Positions 1 through 7,991 of a DNA stretch of 64,000 nt are shown here, in pieces. The stretch comes from Bacteroidales bacterium (GTDB lineage Bacteria > Bacteroidota > Bacteroidia > Bacteroidales > Marinilabiliaceae), in contig JAGCYH010000038.1 of assembly GCA_017960905.1 (NCBI GenBank), forward strand, positions 62,001 to 126,000, read 5' to 3'. The translations under genes were made by a program, and so were the position numbers. Within the stretch, counting starts at the first letter, position 1, and the number at the start of each line of letters is the position of its first letter. The notes under the pieces were generated by a model. That model did no database searches. It had not been told where the DNA came from and saw only the letters and a list, made by a program, of their open reading frames with translations.

Positions 1-1391
1 ATATGCCCGTCGCCGAACACCTTCTGCGGATAGCTCGATGCTGTGTTCTCGTAGATGAAACGGTATTTGTGGGTAAGCAGATTATATTCGATGACGTGAT
101 ACAAACAGCTGATATACACTGTGTTGCGTGCAGTGTCTTCGGCCATCGCCAGCATCGACTGTCCGTCGATGACCGGGTCGATGCTCTTGTGGTGGAACAC
201 GTATTCGCCCGGCGCTTTGTAGTAAAGCCCGTCGACGCACCACGACCAGTAGCCGCCGAATTTGTCCTTGTGTATCATGAACATGTTGCACGAGCGCGAG
301 TCGGACGCGTGGCGGAAGTCGACAATGTTGAATTTGCTTGCGTAGTAATCGGTTTTTATGATGCCATCGGCTGAACCGAAGAATACAACGGGTTGGTTGC
401 GGCATCGCAGGCTGCACATCACATTGTTCTCGGGCAGGTACGAGTTGCGCGTGTTGAAGTCGTACAAACGGCAGTTTTTGTATCGGTAGAACAGCACTCC
501 GCTCGACGACGATATCCAAATGCCGTCGGCACAGCATGTTATGTCGTTTGGCAGTGTGCGGGTTATCGTCTCGCGCTTTATTGTTATGAGCTTGGTTGTT
601 ACGTGAGTCAGGGTGTTGTATTTGTAAAGGTTGTACTGCCGGCTCATCTGCGATGAGGCGGTGAATACTATCGTTGTGTCGTCAGGCGAATCAACGTTAC
701 GTATGACGCCTTCGGTCTGTATGTCAAATTGTTCCAGTGTTGGCTTATCGGTAGTACGACCGATAAGTTTGTATATGCCCTGATTGTTGATTATCAGCAC
801 GTTGTGCGGTGTCTCTACAATCTCGCGCACCGAAGGTTTCTCGTTGAAGAACGAACCGCAAGTGGCGCCCGTGCGCTTGTCGCAAAACAGCAGTCCCTCC
901 GACGAGGAGGTAAGCAGCAGCAACGTGTCGTTGTACGACATCATCGACGAGATGAGGTCTCTCGATTCTTTCTTCCCGAATTCTACTTCGATGTATTCGC
1001 TCGTGAGCGTTTCTTTGTCAATCTTGAGCAGACAGTTTTTGTTGTTGAAGTACGTCCAGATGCAGTTGTTGACCGTGTCTTCGCAGAGCGATTGCGTGTC
1101 GTACTCGTATTTGTTTTTGCTTTTACCTACAAAAATGTTCTGTATCGTTATGCCATCGTACCTCGAGATTCCGTTGCGTGTGCCAATCCAGATGTAGCCG
1201 TCTTGGTCTTCGAGCATCACACGGCATACATTAGAATTCAGACTAGTGTTAATGTGCTCAAAATAAGGCGTTTCCGACTGCAGATACTCTCTCGGGTCGT
1301 TTGTGTCGTAGGCGTATGTGTATATTCCGCATTGTGTCAACAATACGATAATCAATAACTTACGTAGTATATTGAATGCCTTTATCCGCAT
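1..1391 (-). CDS. Two-component-type propeller sensor, N-terminal part (cut by left edge)
   Basis: An open minus-strand frame of 463 codons runs without a stop from an ATG at 1391 to the left edge. It begins with a signal peptide (MRIKAFNILRK, then LLIIVLLTQCG and a likely cut after TYA). The rest holds repeated short blades of the regulator-propeller type, for example EDQDGYIWIGTRNGISRYDG, ADGIWISSSSGVLFYRY and KFGGYWSWCVDGLYY. In Bacteroidetes such periplasmic propellers head hybrid two-component sensors or AraC/LuxR-type one-piece regulators that sense glycans; the output domain lies outside the window, so the class is open. The ATG sits inside the last codons of the NUDIX gene (10-bp overlap), which suggests translational coupling. 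Confidence 0.8.
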   Translation of the reverse strand, partial: MRIKAFNILRKLLIIVLLTQCGIYTYAYDTNDPREYLQSETPYFEHINTSLNSNVCRVMLEDQDGYIWIGTRNGISRYDGITIQNIFVGKSKNKYEYDTQSLCEDTVNNCIWTYFNNKNCLLKIDKETLTSEYIEVEFGKKESRDLISSMMSYNDTLLLLTSSSEGLLFCDKRTGATCGSFFNEKPSVREIVETPHNVLIINNQGIYKLIGRTTDKPTLEQFDIQTEGVIRNVDSPDDTTIVFTASSQMSRQYNLYKYNTLTHVTTKLITIKRETITRTLPNDITCCADGIWISSSSGVLFYRYKNCRLYDFNTRNSYLPENNVMCSLRCRNQPVVFFGSADGIIKTDYYASKFNIVDFRHASDSRSCNMFMIHKDKFGGYWSWCVDGLYYKAPGEYVFHHKSIDPVIDGQSMLAMAEDTARNTVYISCLYHVIEYNLLTHKYRFIYENTASSYPQKVFGDGH

Positions 1392-1930
1392 GATGCCTTT
1401 TTTTGTATGTATCGGCCGACAATCTCGCGTATCGACGGCGATGCAATGTTATCCAACTCTATTTCAGATGTTTCGTACCAAGCAAAATCTCCGATGTCGT
1501 CGTTGGCGGTAAGTTTTTCGTAATCGGTTATCGTGCAGATGAATGCCAGGTCGGTTGTAGCCACGCTACAACCGCTGTACATGTATCGGTTGTGTGTCGA
1601 TGTGAAGTATTCGCAAGTCTCTATCTCGGCGCCAAGTTCTTCGCGCAGTTCGCGCCGTAGCGCCTCTTCGGCCGTCTCGTCGGGGTCTACAAAGCCTCCC
1701 GGCAGGTCGAGCGTGCCACGCCATGGTTCCACAGCTCGCCGCGTGAGCATTATGCGCCCGTCGGGCGCATGTATTATTGCCGCCACGGCCGCCGCCGAAT
1801 TGCTGAAATAGTCGAAACCACACGCGCCACACCGCATCTCCTTGTTCGACACAGCCTTGAAATTACCGCTTCCGCAATGCGGACAGTATTTGAAAAACCG
1901 CGTCGGGTGTTGCTCGTTTGTAGTCTCCAT
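1382..1930 (-). CDS. NUDIX hydrolase with N-terminal zinc ribbon
   Basis: A 182-residue NUDIX hydrolase. Two CxxC pairs near the N-terminus (CPHC at about 16-19 and CGAC at about 34-37) form a zinc ribbon like that of NADH pyrophosphatases. The NUDIX box follows at about 77-100, starting GGFVDPDETAEEALRREL and ending REELGAE, with the metal-binding glutamates intact. The family hydrolyses nucleoside diphosphates linked to another group; the substrate cannot be read here. The zinc ribbon hints at an NudC-like dinucleotide substrate, but the protein is shorter than NudC. The gene overlaps the downstream propeller sensor by 10 bp, so the two are probably co-transcribed. Upstream lies a T-rich stretch (about 1960-2030). 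Confidence 0.85.
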   Translation of the reverse strand: METTNEQHPTRFFKYCPHCGSGNFKAVSNKEMRCGACGFDYFSNSAAAVAAIIHAPDGRIMLTRRAVEPWRGTLDLPGGFVDPDETAEEALRRELREELGAEIETCEYFTSTHNRYMYSGCSVATTDLAFICTITDYEKLTANDDIGDFAWYETSEIELDNIASPSIREIVGRYIQKKASCG

Positions 1931-2040
1931 ATTTCCGTATCCAAATCATTTGCAAAATAACTCTTTTTTTTTCTTTTATTCTTCTTTTTTTTACAAAAAA
2001 AAACATTTTTTCCGCTCGTTCTTAAACCGCGCAAATATAG

Positions 2041-2976
2041 TTATTCGTTGAGACGGTCGAATCTTGATTCAATGAGTTGCTCATATTTGTCTTTCATCTC
2101 GTCGTTGAGGAACGAGCTCTGTATCAGTGATTTCCATTTTGGAATAGCTTTTCTCATGTTTTCTGTCAGGCGTCGTACAACTATTTCTTCTAATCCCATT
2201 GTTTCTGCGGCTTTCAGAAAGTCTTTCAGCTGAAGCTTCGATTTGCGCTCCGCAAGCGGGAGCGCCAAATCGTCACTATCCTTCGGATTTGCAATCGAAA
2301 CGTTGATTAGGTCGTACGCAGGCGCAAGCTGATAGTTTTCGCCTGGCTTGTAGAGCGAAAAGTTCTTCAAGTGCATGTCGTTGTCGCCTGTTACAAAGCA
2401 AAATAGCAGCAGTTGCATGTAGTTTGTAAGGTCGAGTTTTGGCATGTTGCAATGCTGTGTTATGACCTTGGCTATCTGCTCATGCGACCCTTTGTATTTG
2501 TACTCTGTAGGGTGTAATGTCAGTTGGCACATGTCCTCCATGTCTATCTTCTCGCCATTCTGAGCGCGGTCGATGCGGCGGGTGATATATCCGAGTTTCC
2601 CGTCTGCCATGCGAATCAAACTGTGCGGAACGACACTTATTTTTGCTGCTTCCGCAAGGTGCATTGTTAAATCTTCATTTTCAGGCAGTTGCTGGTAGTG
2701 CTCAGTTTGAGGTTTGAAAATATAATTGCCCCATAAACCCACTATTGTCAGTCGGTTTGTCCCTTCGTGTTTGTTGAGGTTCAGCGACAGTTTAGGCTGT
2801 ACGCCTGTTAGTGAAGTTTGTGCCCGAATGATTTGAGCCGCCAACTTGTCAAGCTCATCGTGACGGTATTCAAGCGATGGCGCTTCACGCACACCGAAAA
2901 ACGCTTTTGAGCATTGTGGATGGAAGTCTTTTTGGCCTTCTTCCAACTCTTTGTAGCAATACAAACACTTACACAT
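2041..2976 (-). CDS. hipT: HipT-like serine/threonine kinase toxin (C-terminal HipA part)
   Basis: 311 residues matching the kinase core of HipA but lacking the N-subdomain 1, which is a separate gene upstream. It starts with a CxxC..HxxC segment (CLYC and HPQC, residues 4-22), a putative zinc knuckle. The Gly-rich loop is S55-L-T57-GVQPKLS, at the place where E. coli HipT carries its S-x-S autophosphorylation site. Further kinase residues are visible: YIFKP (K88), GDNDMHLKNF (D200, N205) and APAYDLIN (D222). All look intact, so the kinase should be active. HipA-family kinases modify aminoacyl-tRNA synthetases; the target is unknown here. Start ATG overlaps the hipS stop by one base (TAATG). 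Confidence 0.85.
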   Translation of the reverse strand: MCKCLYCYKELEEGQKDFHPQCSKAFFGVREAPSLEYRHDELDKLAAQIIRAQTSLTGVQPKLSLNLNKHEGTNRLTIVGLWGNYIFKPQTEHYQQLPENEDLTMHLAEAAKISVVPHSLIRMADGKLGYITRRIDRAQNGEKIDMEDMCQLTLHPTEYKYKGSHEQIAKVITQHCNMPKLDLTNYMQLLLFCFVTGDNDMHLKNFSLYKPGENYQLAPAYDLINVSIANPKDSDDLALPLAERKSKLQLKDFLKAAETMGLEEIVVRRLTENMRKAIPKWKSLIQSSFLNDEMKDKYEQLIESRFDRLNE

Positions 2977-3308
2977 TATTCATCTCCTCCGTTGTTGACA
3001 GGTACTACGCTAACAGAGCCTATGCACTCCTTGCAGCACAGAAGAAGGAGCGACATGCGGTCCAAAATACTTATGTCGCTGTTGCGCAGCGCAACATCAA
3101 GCAGCCAGCCTTCTGGAATCAAACCGTCGAAAAACGGGAAAAGAACTGGGCTTACAAAAACCGCTTCCTGTAAGGGCAGTGTAAGGCTTATCGGCGATGC
3201 GTCAGCGCGGTCGAGGTACGATTTCTCGTAACCGAATCGGTATTCACCGCCATCTTCCGTAAGCATGCCGGCAAGTACGTCTTTCCTGTATATTTCTGCT
3301 TGTCTCAT
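2976..3308 (-). CDS. hipS: HipS-like protein (free-standing HipA N-subdomain 1)
   Basis: 110 residues corresponding to the N-terminal HipA domain only, with family blocks YEKSYL, PISLTLPL and FPFFDGLIPEGWLLD. It ends where the kinase gene starts. In the tripartite HipBST system of enteropathogenic E. coli the same fragment is a separate protein, HipS, which acts as the antitoxin of HipT; that role is inferred here from gene order and domain split. The ATG overlaps the end of hipB by four bases (ATGA) and the stop overlaps the hipT ATG, so the three genes form one tightly coupled operon. Confidence 0.82.
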   Translation of the reverse strand: MRQAEIYRKDVLAGMLTEDGGEYRFGYEKSYLDRADASPISLTLPLQEAVFVSPVLFPFFDGLIPEGWLLDVALRNSDISILDRMSLLLLCCKECIGSVSVVPVNNGGDE

Positions 3309-3508
3309 GGCTTTCTCGTGGCTGTCAGTTCATAATTAAATAAGTCGAGGAGTTGGTTCACTTTGTCCATCCGCAGCGACGGTTTCCCTTGCTCCAATTT
3401 TCGTACAAAGCACAGACCCACGCCCGACTTCATGGCAAGGTCTTCTTGCGTAAGGCCGTTTTCCTTGCGCAATGTCTTTACTACCACCGATAATTCTGTC
3501 TTTTTCAT
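3305..3508 (-). CDS. hipB: HipB-like XRE-family DNA-binding protein
   Basis: A 67-residue single-domain helix-turn-helix protein of the XRE family (LRKENGLTQEDLAMKSGVG, then VRKLEQGK). It is the first gene of the hipB-hipS-hipT operon and the obvious autorepressor. Three dyads of the form TATAT-N8-ATATA, or close to it, lie just upstream (3516-3614), one of them overlapping the -7 element. In E. coli HipB binds TATCC-N8-GGATA, the same 5-8-5 geometry. An ATG start at 3508 fits the usual start of the family. Confidence 0.85.
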   Translation of the reverse strand: MKKTELSVVVKTLRKENGLTQEDLAMKSGVGLCFVRKLEQGKPSLRMDKVNQLLDLFNYELTATRKP

Positions 3509-3515
3509 GCAAAAT

Positions 3516-3614
3516 TATATTATTTCGAATGCAAATATACATAAAAACTACCATTTTATATCATTTCTAATATATTTTTTCGGTAAAAACTCATTTTATA
3601 TCGTTTCGCATATA
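3516..3614. promoter_or_regulatory. Three candidate HipB operators (TATAT-N8-ATATA)
   Basis: Two 23-bp direct repeats (3552-3574 and 3592-3614, three mismatches) lie exactly 40 bp apart. Each contains the dyad TATAT-N8-ATATA (3557-3574 and 3597-3614). A weaker third copy, TATAT-N8-ATGCA, is at 3516-3533, 41 bp from the second, next to the -7 box. The spacing is close to four helical turns, so bound dimers would share one DNA face. They sit between hipB and the divergent oxidoreductase gene and could affect both. Confidence 0.6.
3532..3539 (-). promoter_or_regulatory. -7 promoter element of hipBST
   Basis: The minus strand reads TATATTTG here, a perfect Bacteroidetes -7 box (TAnnTTTG), 24 bp upstream of the hipB ATG. 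No clear -33 TTG is seen. The box touches the weakest of the three candidate operators. Confidence 0.6.
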
Positions 3615-3748
3615 GTTTTTGAATTCATGGCGTTAAAATGCTAAATTTTAGTTGATTGTGTAAAGAAAAACACGCGTGAGTTTATTTTTGGTCATATTTT
3701 GTTTGGATTTATGCCGATTCTTCGCATTTTTGTAAAAAATACAACAAG

Positions 3749-4774
3749 ATGAAAACACAAGTCAATTGGGCCATTGTGGCGCCCGGAAACATAGCCAACA
3801 AAATGGCCGAGGCGATTTCCGCCTCGGGCCGTACCGACAAAAGCATTTGCGCTTATGCTATAGCATCGCGCAACATCGAACGCGCAAGCGCGTTCGCTCA
3901 AAAGTGGAATTTCCAGAAGGCGTACGGCAGTTACGAAGAGCTTTTTAACGACCCGAATGTCGATGCTGTCTACGTGTCGAATCCGCACCCGTTCCACCAC
4001 GATGTCGTGGTGCAGGCACTGCAGCACGGAAAACACGTATTGTGCGAAAAACCAGCTGGTTGCAACATGGCTCAGCTGACCGATATGCTCGATTTTGCGC
4101 GTAGGCAAAATCTATTTTTCATGGAGGCAATGTGGTCGGCTTTCAACCCGTGCTTAAATGCTGTGCGTCAGCGCATTGGCGCTGGCGTAATAGGCGATGT
4201 GAAAAATATCGGTTCGCGTTTCTGCAACCGCTTCCCATACGCACCTCACAGCCGCTTCTTCGACCCCGACCAAGCCGGCGGTGCGCTGCTCGATTTAGGC
4301 ATCTACAACATCTATTTCTCAATGATGATGGCGCAATCGACTAACGTTGTGAAATACAATTCGTTAGCGCGTATCGAAAAAGGCGTCGATATGTGGAACA
4401 GCGTCAATCTGCTGTTCGACAACGGTATCACTGCGTCGTTCCAAAGCGCTGTCAATCAGCCTACTGTGGTCGATACGCACAATGCTATCATCTATGGCGA
4501 GAAGGGCTTTATTTTCGTGAAGAACTTCTTTATGACCGAATATGCTGAGGTTCAGTTGTTTACTGCCGATGGGAACGAGTATCGCTTGGCCGAGAAAATC
4601 GATATGCCGTTCGATGTCAACGGCTACGAATACGAGATGCGCGCTGCCACGCAATGTATATTGCGTGGCGAAACCGAATCGGCTGTGCATCCGCATAGCA
4701 TGTCGAAGATTCTTTGCTCGCTAATGGACTCTATCAGAGCCGATTGGGGACTCAAATATCCATTCGAAAAATAA
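3749..4774 (+). CDS. Gfo/Idh/MocA-family oxidoreductase
   Basis: A 341-residue NAD(P)-dependent sugar-type dehydrogenase. The N-terminal Rossmann fold carries the nucleotide loop APGNIANK (about 11-18), and the family CEKPAG motif is at 99-104 with catalytic-type Lys101. The C-terminal alpha/beta domain follows (GGALLDLGIYNIYF). Members oxidise or reduce sugars, inositols and related polyols, or trans-dihydrodiols; the substrate is not evident. It is divergent from the hipBST operon and followed at 47 bp by trxB on the same strand. A possible -7 box (TATTTTTG) is at 3683-3690. Confidence 0.85.
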   Translation: MKTQVNWAIVAPGNIANKMAEAISASGRTDKSICAYAIASRNIERASAFAQKWNFQKAYGSYEELFNDPNVDAVYVSNPHPFHHDVVVQALQHGKHVLCEKPAGCNMAQLTDMLDFARRQNLFFMEAMWSAFNPCLNAVRQRIGAGVIGDVKNIGSRFCNRFPYAPHSRFFDPDQAGGALLDLGIYNIYFSMMMAQSTNVVKYNSLARIEKGVDMWNSVNLLFDNGITASFQSAVNQPTVVDTHNAIIYGEKGFIFVKNFFMTEYAEVQLFTADGNEYRLAEKIDMPFDVNGYEYEMRAATQCILRGETESAVHPHSMSKILCSLMDSIRADWGLKYPFEK

Positions 4775-4821
4775 TTATATTACACAATACCATTTTTAAC
4801 CATTTAAATAACCATTTTCAG

Positions 4822-5754
4822 ATGAAAAGTACAAAATGCCTTATAATAGGCTCTGGACCAGCAGGTTATACTGCTGCTATTTATGCCTCGCGCGCCGGTT
4901 TTAAACCCGTTTTGTTAGCCGGTCCTATGCAAGGCGGACAACTCACAACTACCAATGAGATAGAGAATTACCCGGGTTTCCCCAATCCGGTGTCGGGCTT
5001 TGAGCTTACCGATTTAATGCGCCAGCAGGCGCAACGCTTTGGCGCAGAGATCGTTGCCGAAACCGTCACAAGCGCCGATTTCAGCAAACGTCCGTTTGCT
5101 GTCGGAACTGATGGTGGACAATCGTATTCGGCTGATACTGTGATAATTGCGACTGGCGCTACGGCCAAATATCTCGGACTTCCGTCCGAGAAAAAGTTCA
5201 TGGGCATGGGTGTCTCGGCTTGCGCCGTGTGCGACGGCTTTTTCTATCGCGGAAAGGATGTCATTGTGGTTGGCGGTGGCGATACTGCCGCCTCTGATGC
5301 GCTCTATCTGAGCCAGATGTGCCGCAAGGTTTACCTTGCGGTGCGTAAGAATTACTTGCGCGCCTCTGAGGTTCTGCAACAGCGTCTGCGCGATGCCGAA
5401 AACATCGAAATTCTGTTCGAACACAATGTTACAGAGATAGTTGGCACCGATGGGGTGGAGGGTGTTACGCTCAAATACCGCATGGGCACTGCCGACGAGA
5501 AAGAGCTTTCGCTGCCTGTCAGCGGCTATTTCGCGGCCATAGGCCGCGTGCCGCAGACCGAACTCTTTGCCTCTCAGGTCGATTGCGACGACAACGGCTA
5601 TATTATCACCGACGGCCTTTCGACCGAGACCAATATCGAAGGTGTTTTCGCCTGTGGTGATTGTGCCGACCCGATATACCGGCAGGCGGTCGTTGCAGCC
5701 GGTTCCGGCTGCAAAGCCGCACTCGATGTCGAACGTTTCCTGAGCAAACACTGA
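4822..5754 (+). CDS. trxB: Thioredoxin reductase
   Basis: 310 residues, the normal length. It has the FAD-binding GSGPAGYTAAIYAS near the N-terminus, GGQLTTTNEIENYPGFP, the redox-active CAVC (C134, C137), the NADPH loop GGGDTAASDAL and the C-terminal FACGDCAD. The enzyme passes electrons from NADPH to thioredoxin in the cytoplasm. The open frame extends upstream to 4714, but the family start MKSTKCLIIGSGPAG is the ATG at 4822; the longer form would overlap the preceding gene. The AraC gene starts 4 bp after the stop. Confidence 0.95.
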   Translation: MKSTKCLIIGSGPAGYTAAIYASRAGFKPVLLAGPMQGGQLTTTNEIENYPGFPNPVSGFELTDLMRQQAQRFGAEIVAETVTSADFSKRPFAVGTDGGQSYSADTVIIATGATAKYLGLPSEKKFMGMGVSACAVCDGFFYRGKDVIVVGGGDTAASDALYLSQMCRKVYLAVRKNYLRASEVLQQRLRDAENIEILFEHNVTEIVGTDGVEGVTLKYRMGTADEKELSLPVSGYFAAIGRVPQTELFASQVDCDDNGYIITDGLSTETNIEGVFACGDCADPIYRQAVVAAGSGCKAALDVERFLSKH

Positions 5755-5758
5755 TGTC

Positions 5759-6493
5759 ATGCAGTATTTCATCTCGAAAGATAGAAATATTGAAGTAGTT
5801 GTAACAGAGAATGTTACAAAAGATTTTCAGCTGCACAACCACACCAGCCATTATGTGGTTTCTGTAGTTTTGAAAGGGAGTGCGCTTCTGTATTACAACA
5901 ATGTCAATCTCAGAGTTATGGCGGGCGATGTGTTCATCGTCCGCCCTTATATGCCTCATTCTGTGACAATTGACTGTGATTCGCAATTGCTATCGCTTTG
6001 CGTTAGGAAAGAACTGTTTGCTGAGAATGATACCGACATGGTTTGCAAACTTGTTGATTCAAAGCTTGTTGAAGTCTTTGAAAAGTATAGTTTGTCGGTT
6101 GCCATAAAAGAAAAACTCATCGATGCGGTGAGTTTAATCTCTCAAACAATCAGCGATGAACATTATGTGTTACCTGCTGATATTCAGCGTATTGCCGATA
6201 CAATCGTAAACCACTCGACCGATGAGTTCTCGCTCAACGAGTTGTCGTCGGAGGTGTATGTGAGCAAGTATCATCTTATTCGCAAGTTCAAAGCGTCGGT
6301 GGGGCTTACGCCCCACCAATTTCTTATTCAGGTCAGGGTGCGCAATGCTCAAAAGGCTATAAATGAAGGAAATAGATTGATAGATGCAGCCATCGACAAT
6401 GGCTTTTACGATTCAAGCCATTTCAATAAATGCTTCGAACGTATTGTGGGCACTACGCCTTCCGACTACGAGAAATCTAACCGTGATTTCTGA
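5759..6493 (+). CDS. AraC-family transcriptional regulator
   Basis: 244 residues. The N-terminal half is a small cupin-like sensor domain (HNHTSHYVVSVVLKG, then MAGDVFIVRPYMPHSV). The C-terminal hundred residues are two AraC helix-turn-helix units (SLNELSSEVYVSKYHLIRKF and DAAIDNGFYDSSHFNKCF). The start lies 4 bp after trxB, so it may be read from the same transcript; whether it controls trxB or distant genes cannot be told. A strong bidirectional hairpin follows at 6544-6577. Confidence 0.88.
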   Translation: MQYFISKDRNIEVVVTENVTKDFQLHNHTSHYVVSVVLKGSALLYYNNVNLRVMAGDVFIVRPYMPHSVTIDCDSQLLSLCVRKELFAENDTDMVCKLVDSKLVEVFEKYSLSVAIKEKLIDAVSLISQTISDEHYVLPADIQRIADTIVNHSTDEFSLNELSSEVYVSKYHLIRKFKASVGLTPHQFLIQVRVRNAQKAINEGNRLIDAAIDNGFYDSSHFNKCFERIVGTTPSDYEKSNRDF

Positions 6494-6537
6494 CATAGAT
6501 TCATTATCTGTCAACTCGTTAAGTTGTTGATTATAGA

Positions 6538-6580
6538 TAAAAAAGAAGCCATATCGGATATTATCGATATGGCTTCTTTC
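6538..6580. terminator. Bidirectional hairpin terminator between AraC gene and lipoprotein gene
   Basis: A perfect 13-bp stem (AGAAGCCATATCG at 6544-6556, complement at 6565-6577) with an 8-nt loop lies between two convergent genes. On the minus strand it is followed by a run of T, on the plus strand by TTCTC, so it should work best for the minus-strand lipoprotein gene. Confidence 0.8.
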
Positions 6581-6597
6581 TCAATAAACAATTTATA

Positions 6598-7494
6598 CTA
6601 TTTCAAATACTTAACAGCTTCATTATAGCCATCCAGATTAAAAGTAAAAACATAGTTGCTATATAAAGAAGAGTATTCGCGTCTACCACTACAGTGAATA
6701 ATACCTTCTTTTTCAAGTATTTCGGTCATGTTTTTCTTATCACCATCATAATCAGAGAACCATAAATAACCTGACTCGTCATTCAGTAATGAAAAAGTAG
6801 TTATTTTTTCTTGTGAATCTTTTATGTTAAATGAATAAAACTCTTTGTCTTTCACAACGTGATTGTTGTATTCTACTAAGCGCAAGGAAATAGATTTTTT
6901 CGTTACAAATAATATAACAGACAAATCTCTACCAGTGGTCGCCGAGTTAGAAAAATTACCAGTTCCAACGAGCGTTAAGTATGTTTCCTCAGTTTTCTCA
7001 TGAAATTCGTTTTCTTTAAGCTTTAACACCCAATCTCCCGTTTTTATAAGAGGATTCAGTTTAACGGACAAGTTAGTTTTACCTATAACTTTACCCGTTT
7101 CATTAAGTTGCGTTATTATCCTTTGTTTGATTGCGGATCTGTAGTCTAAACCTGAGCAAAATGTACCTTGAATAATGTTGTTCATTGTCTCTTCATCAGC
7201 ATATACGCTTTCCTTATCGCTTAGACTAAAATAAGTATCATAAGCAATACTGTCATTTTCAACATAGTATATGTATTCAATGCTGTCTGATTTTTTATTA
7301 TCGGATAAGACAAAGTGCAAGATACATATTGAATCAGTTTTATAAACAATTCTTGAATCTGATGACGTTGTGTTAGGATGTTGTTTAACGTATTCAGCAA
7401 ATTGTTGTTCTGCTTTCTTCTCTAAAGTAAGCGGAGTCTTGTCGCATCCTAAAACCAAGCAAGCGGCAAACACTATTAATAATAACTTTTTCAT
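6598..7494 (-). CDS. Predicted lipoprotein of unknown function
   Basis: 298 residues that I do not recognise. The N-terminus is a lipoprotein signal (MKKLLLIVFAACLVLGC, lipidated Cys17). The mature part is rich in Lys, Asp, Ser and Thr with alternating beta-like stretches and no cysteine cluster or repeat that I can name. The gene is visibly AT-richer than its neighbours and stands alone between a terminator and the candidate 6S-like RNA, which may point to acquisition by transfer. Confidence 0.7.
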   Translation of the reverse strand: MKKLLLIVFAACLVLGCDKTPLTLEKKAEQQFAEYVKQHPNTTSSDSRIVYKTDSICILHFVLSDNKKSDSIEYIYYVENDSIAYDTYFSLSDKESVYADEETMNNIIQGTFCSGLDYRSAIKQRIITQLNETGKVIGKTNLSVKLNPLIKTGDWVLKLKENEFHEKTEETYLTLVGTGNFSNSATTGRDLSVILFVTKKSISLRLVEYNNHVVKDKEFYSFNIKDSQEKITTFSLLNDESGYLWFSDYDGDKKNMTEILEKEGIIHCSGRREYSSLYSNYVFTFNLDGYNEAVKYLK

Positions 7495-7667
7495 AATTTT
7501 ATTTTTTAGGTTAATAATTGAATGTCAGCAATATGCCATCGATGTGGCGCCTGTTTCGTTAGTATTCTCAGTGTCGTGATAAATACTTAAAAAGAATAAA
7601 AATTGTTTTTTTATAGATTTTTCTCCTTTCCCCATCAAGCCTCAAATGGAAAAACAATATAAAACAA

Positions 7668-7849
7668 AAGCGTGAGGCTACTGCCGCACACTCAACGGTA
7701 GATAGGTATTCGGAAGACCTAATATAACAACAAGTATGCAGATAGTAACTCCACGCTATAGCGCGGAAACATCTTGCAACGCTCTTGTTGTTTGGTTTTG
7801 AAAAGTTCCGAATTTTTCTACCGTTAAGAGCGAAAGCAAACGCTTCTTT
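7668..7849 (+). ncRNA. Candidate 6S-like structured RNA
   Basis: About 180 nt form one long rod of nested complementary arms: AAGCGT 7668-7673 with 7840-7845, AACGGTAGA 7694-7702 with 7817-7825, ATTCGGAA 7708-7715 with 7806-7813, and AACAACAAG 7726-7734 with 7784-7792, separated by internal loops. Size and the single interrupted hairpin resemble 6S RNA, which mimics an open promoter and binds RNA polymerase. Between the second and third stems TAGG faces TTT and can pair through G-U only in plus-strand RNA, which favours this strand. A T-rich tail follows. A second pairing, AGCCTCA 7638-7644 with TGAGGCT 7673-7679, may mean an earlier 5' end. The 6S identity is an inference. Confidence 0.5.
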
Positions 7850-7958
7850 ATTTCTATTTTAGTTCATCTATCGATAAACAATTGCAAATAAATAAATAAA
7901 AAATCAGACATACAAGCTATTCCGCAATTTTTTACAATTGTGCGTCTTTGTTGAACCA

Positions 7959-7966
7959 TATTTTTG
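7959..7966 (+). promoter_or_regulatory. -7 promoter element of the cupin gene
   Basis: TATTTTTG matches TAnnTTTG, 26 bp before the cupin ATG, with TTG at 7938-7940 at about the -33 position (18-bp spacing). Confidence 0.55.
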
Positions 7967-7991
7967 TGTCGTAATAAAAAACAATACAAAA

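Noticed and set aside
2976..2976. Frameshifted hipA pseudogene
   Set aside because: The break falls exactly at the HipS/HipT domain boundary with a TAATG junction and a proper start, and both parts keep all family motifs.
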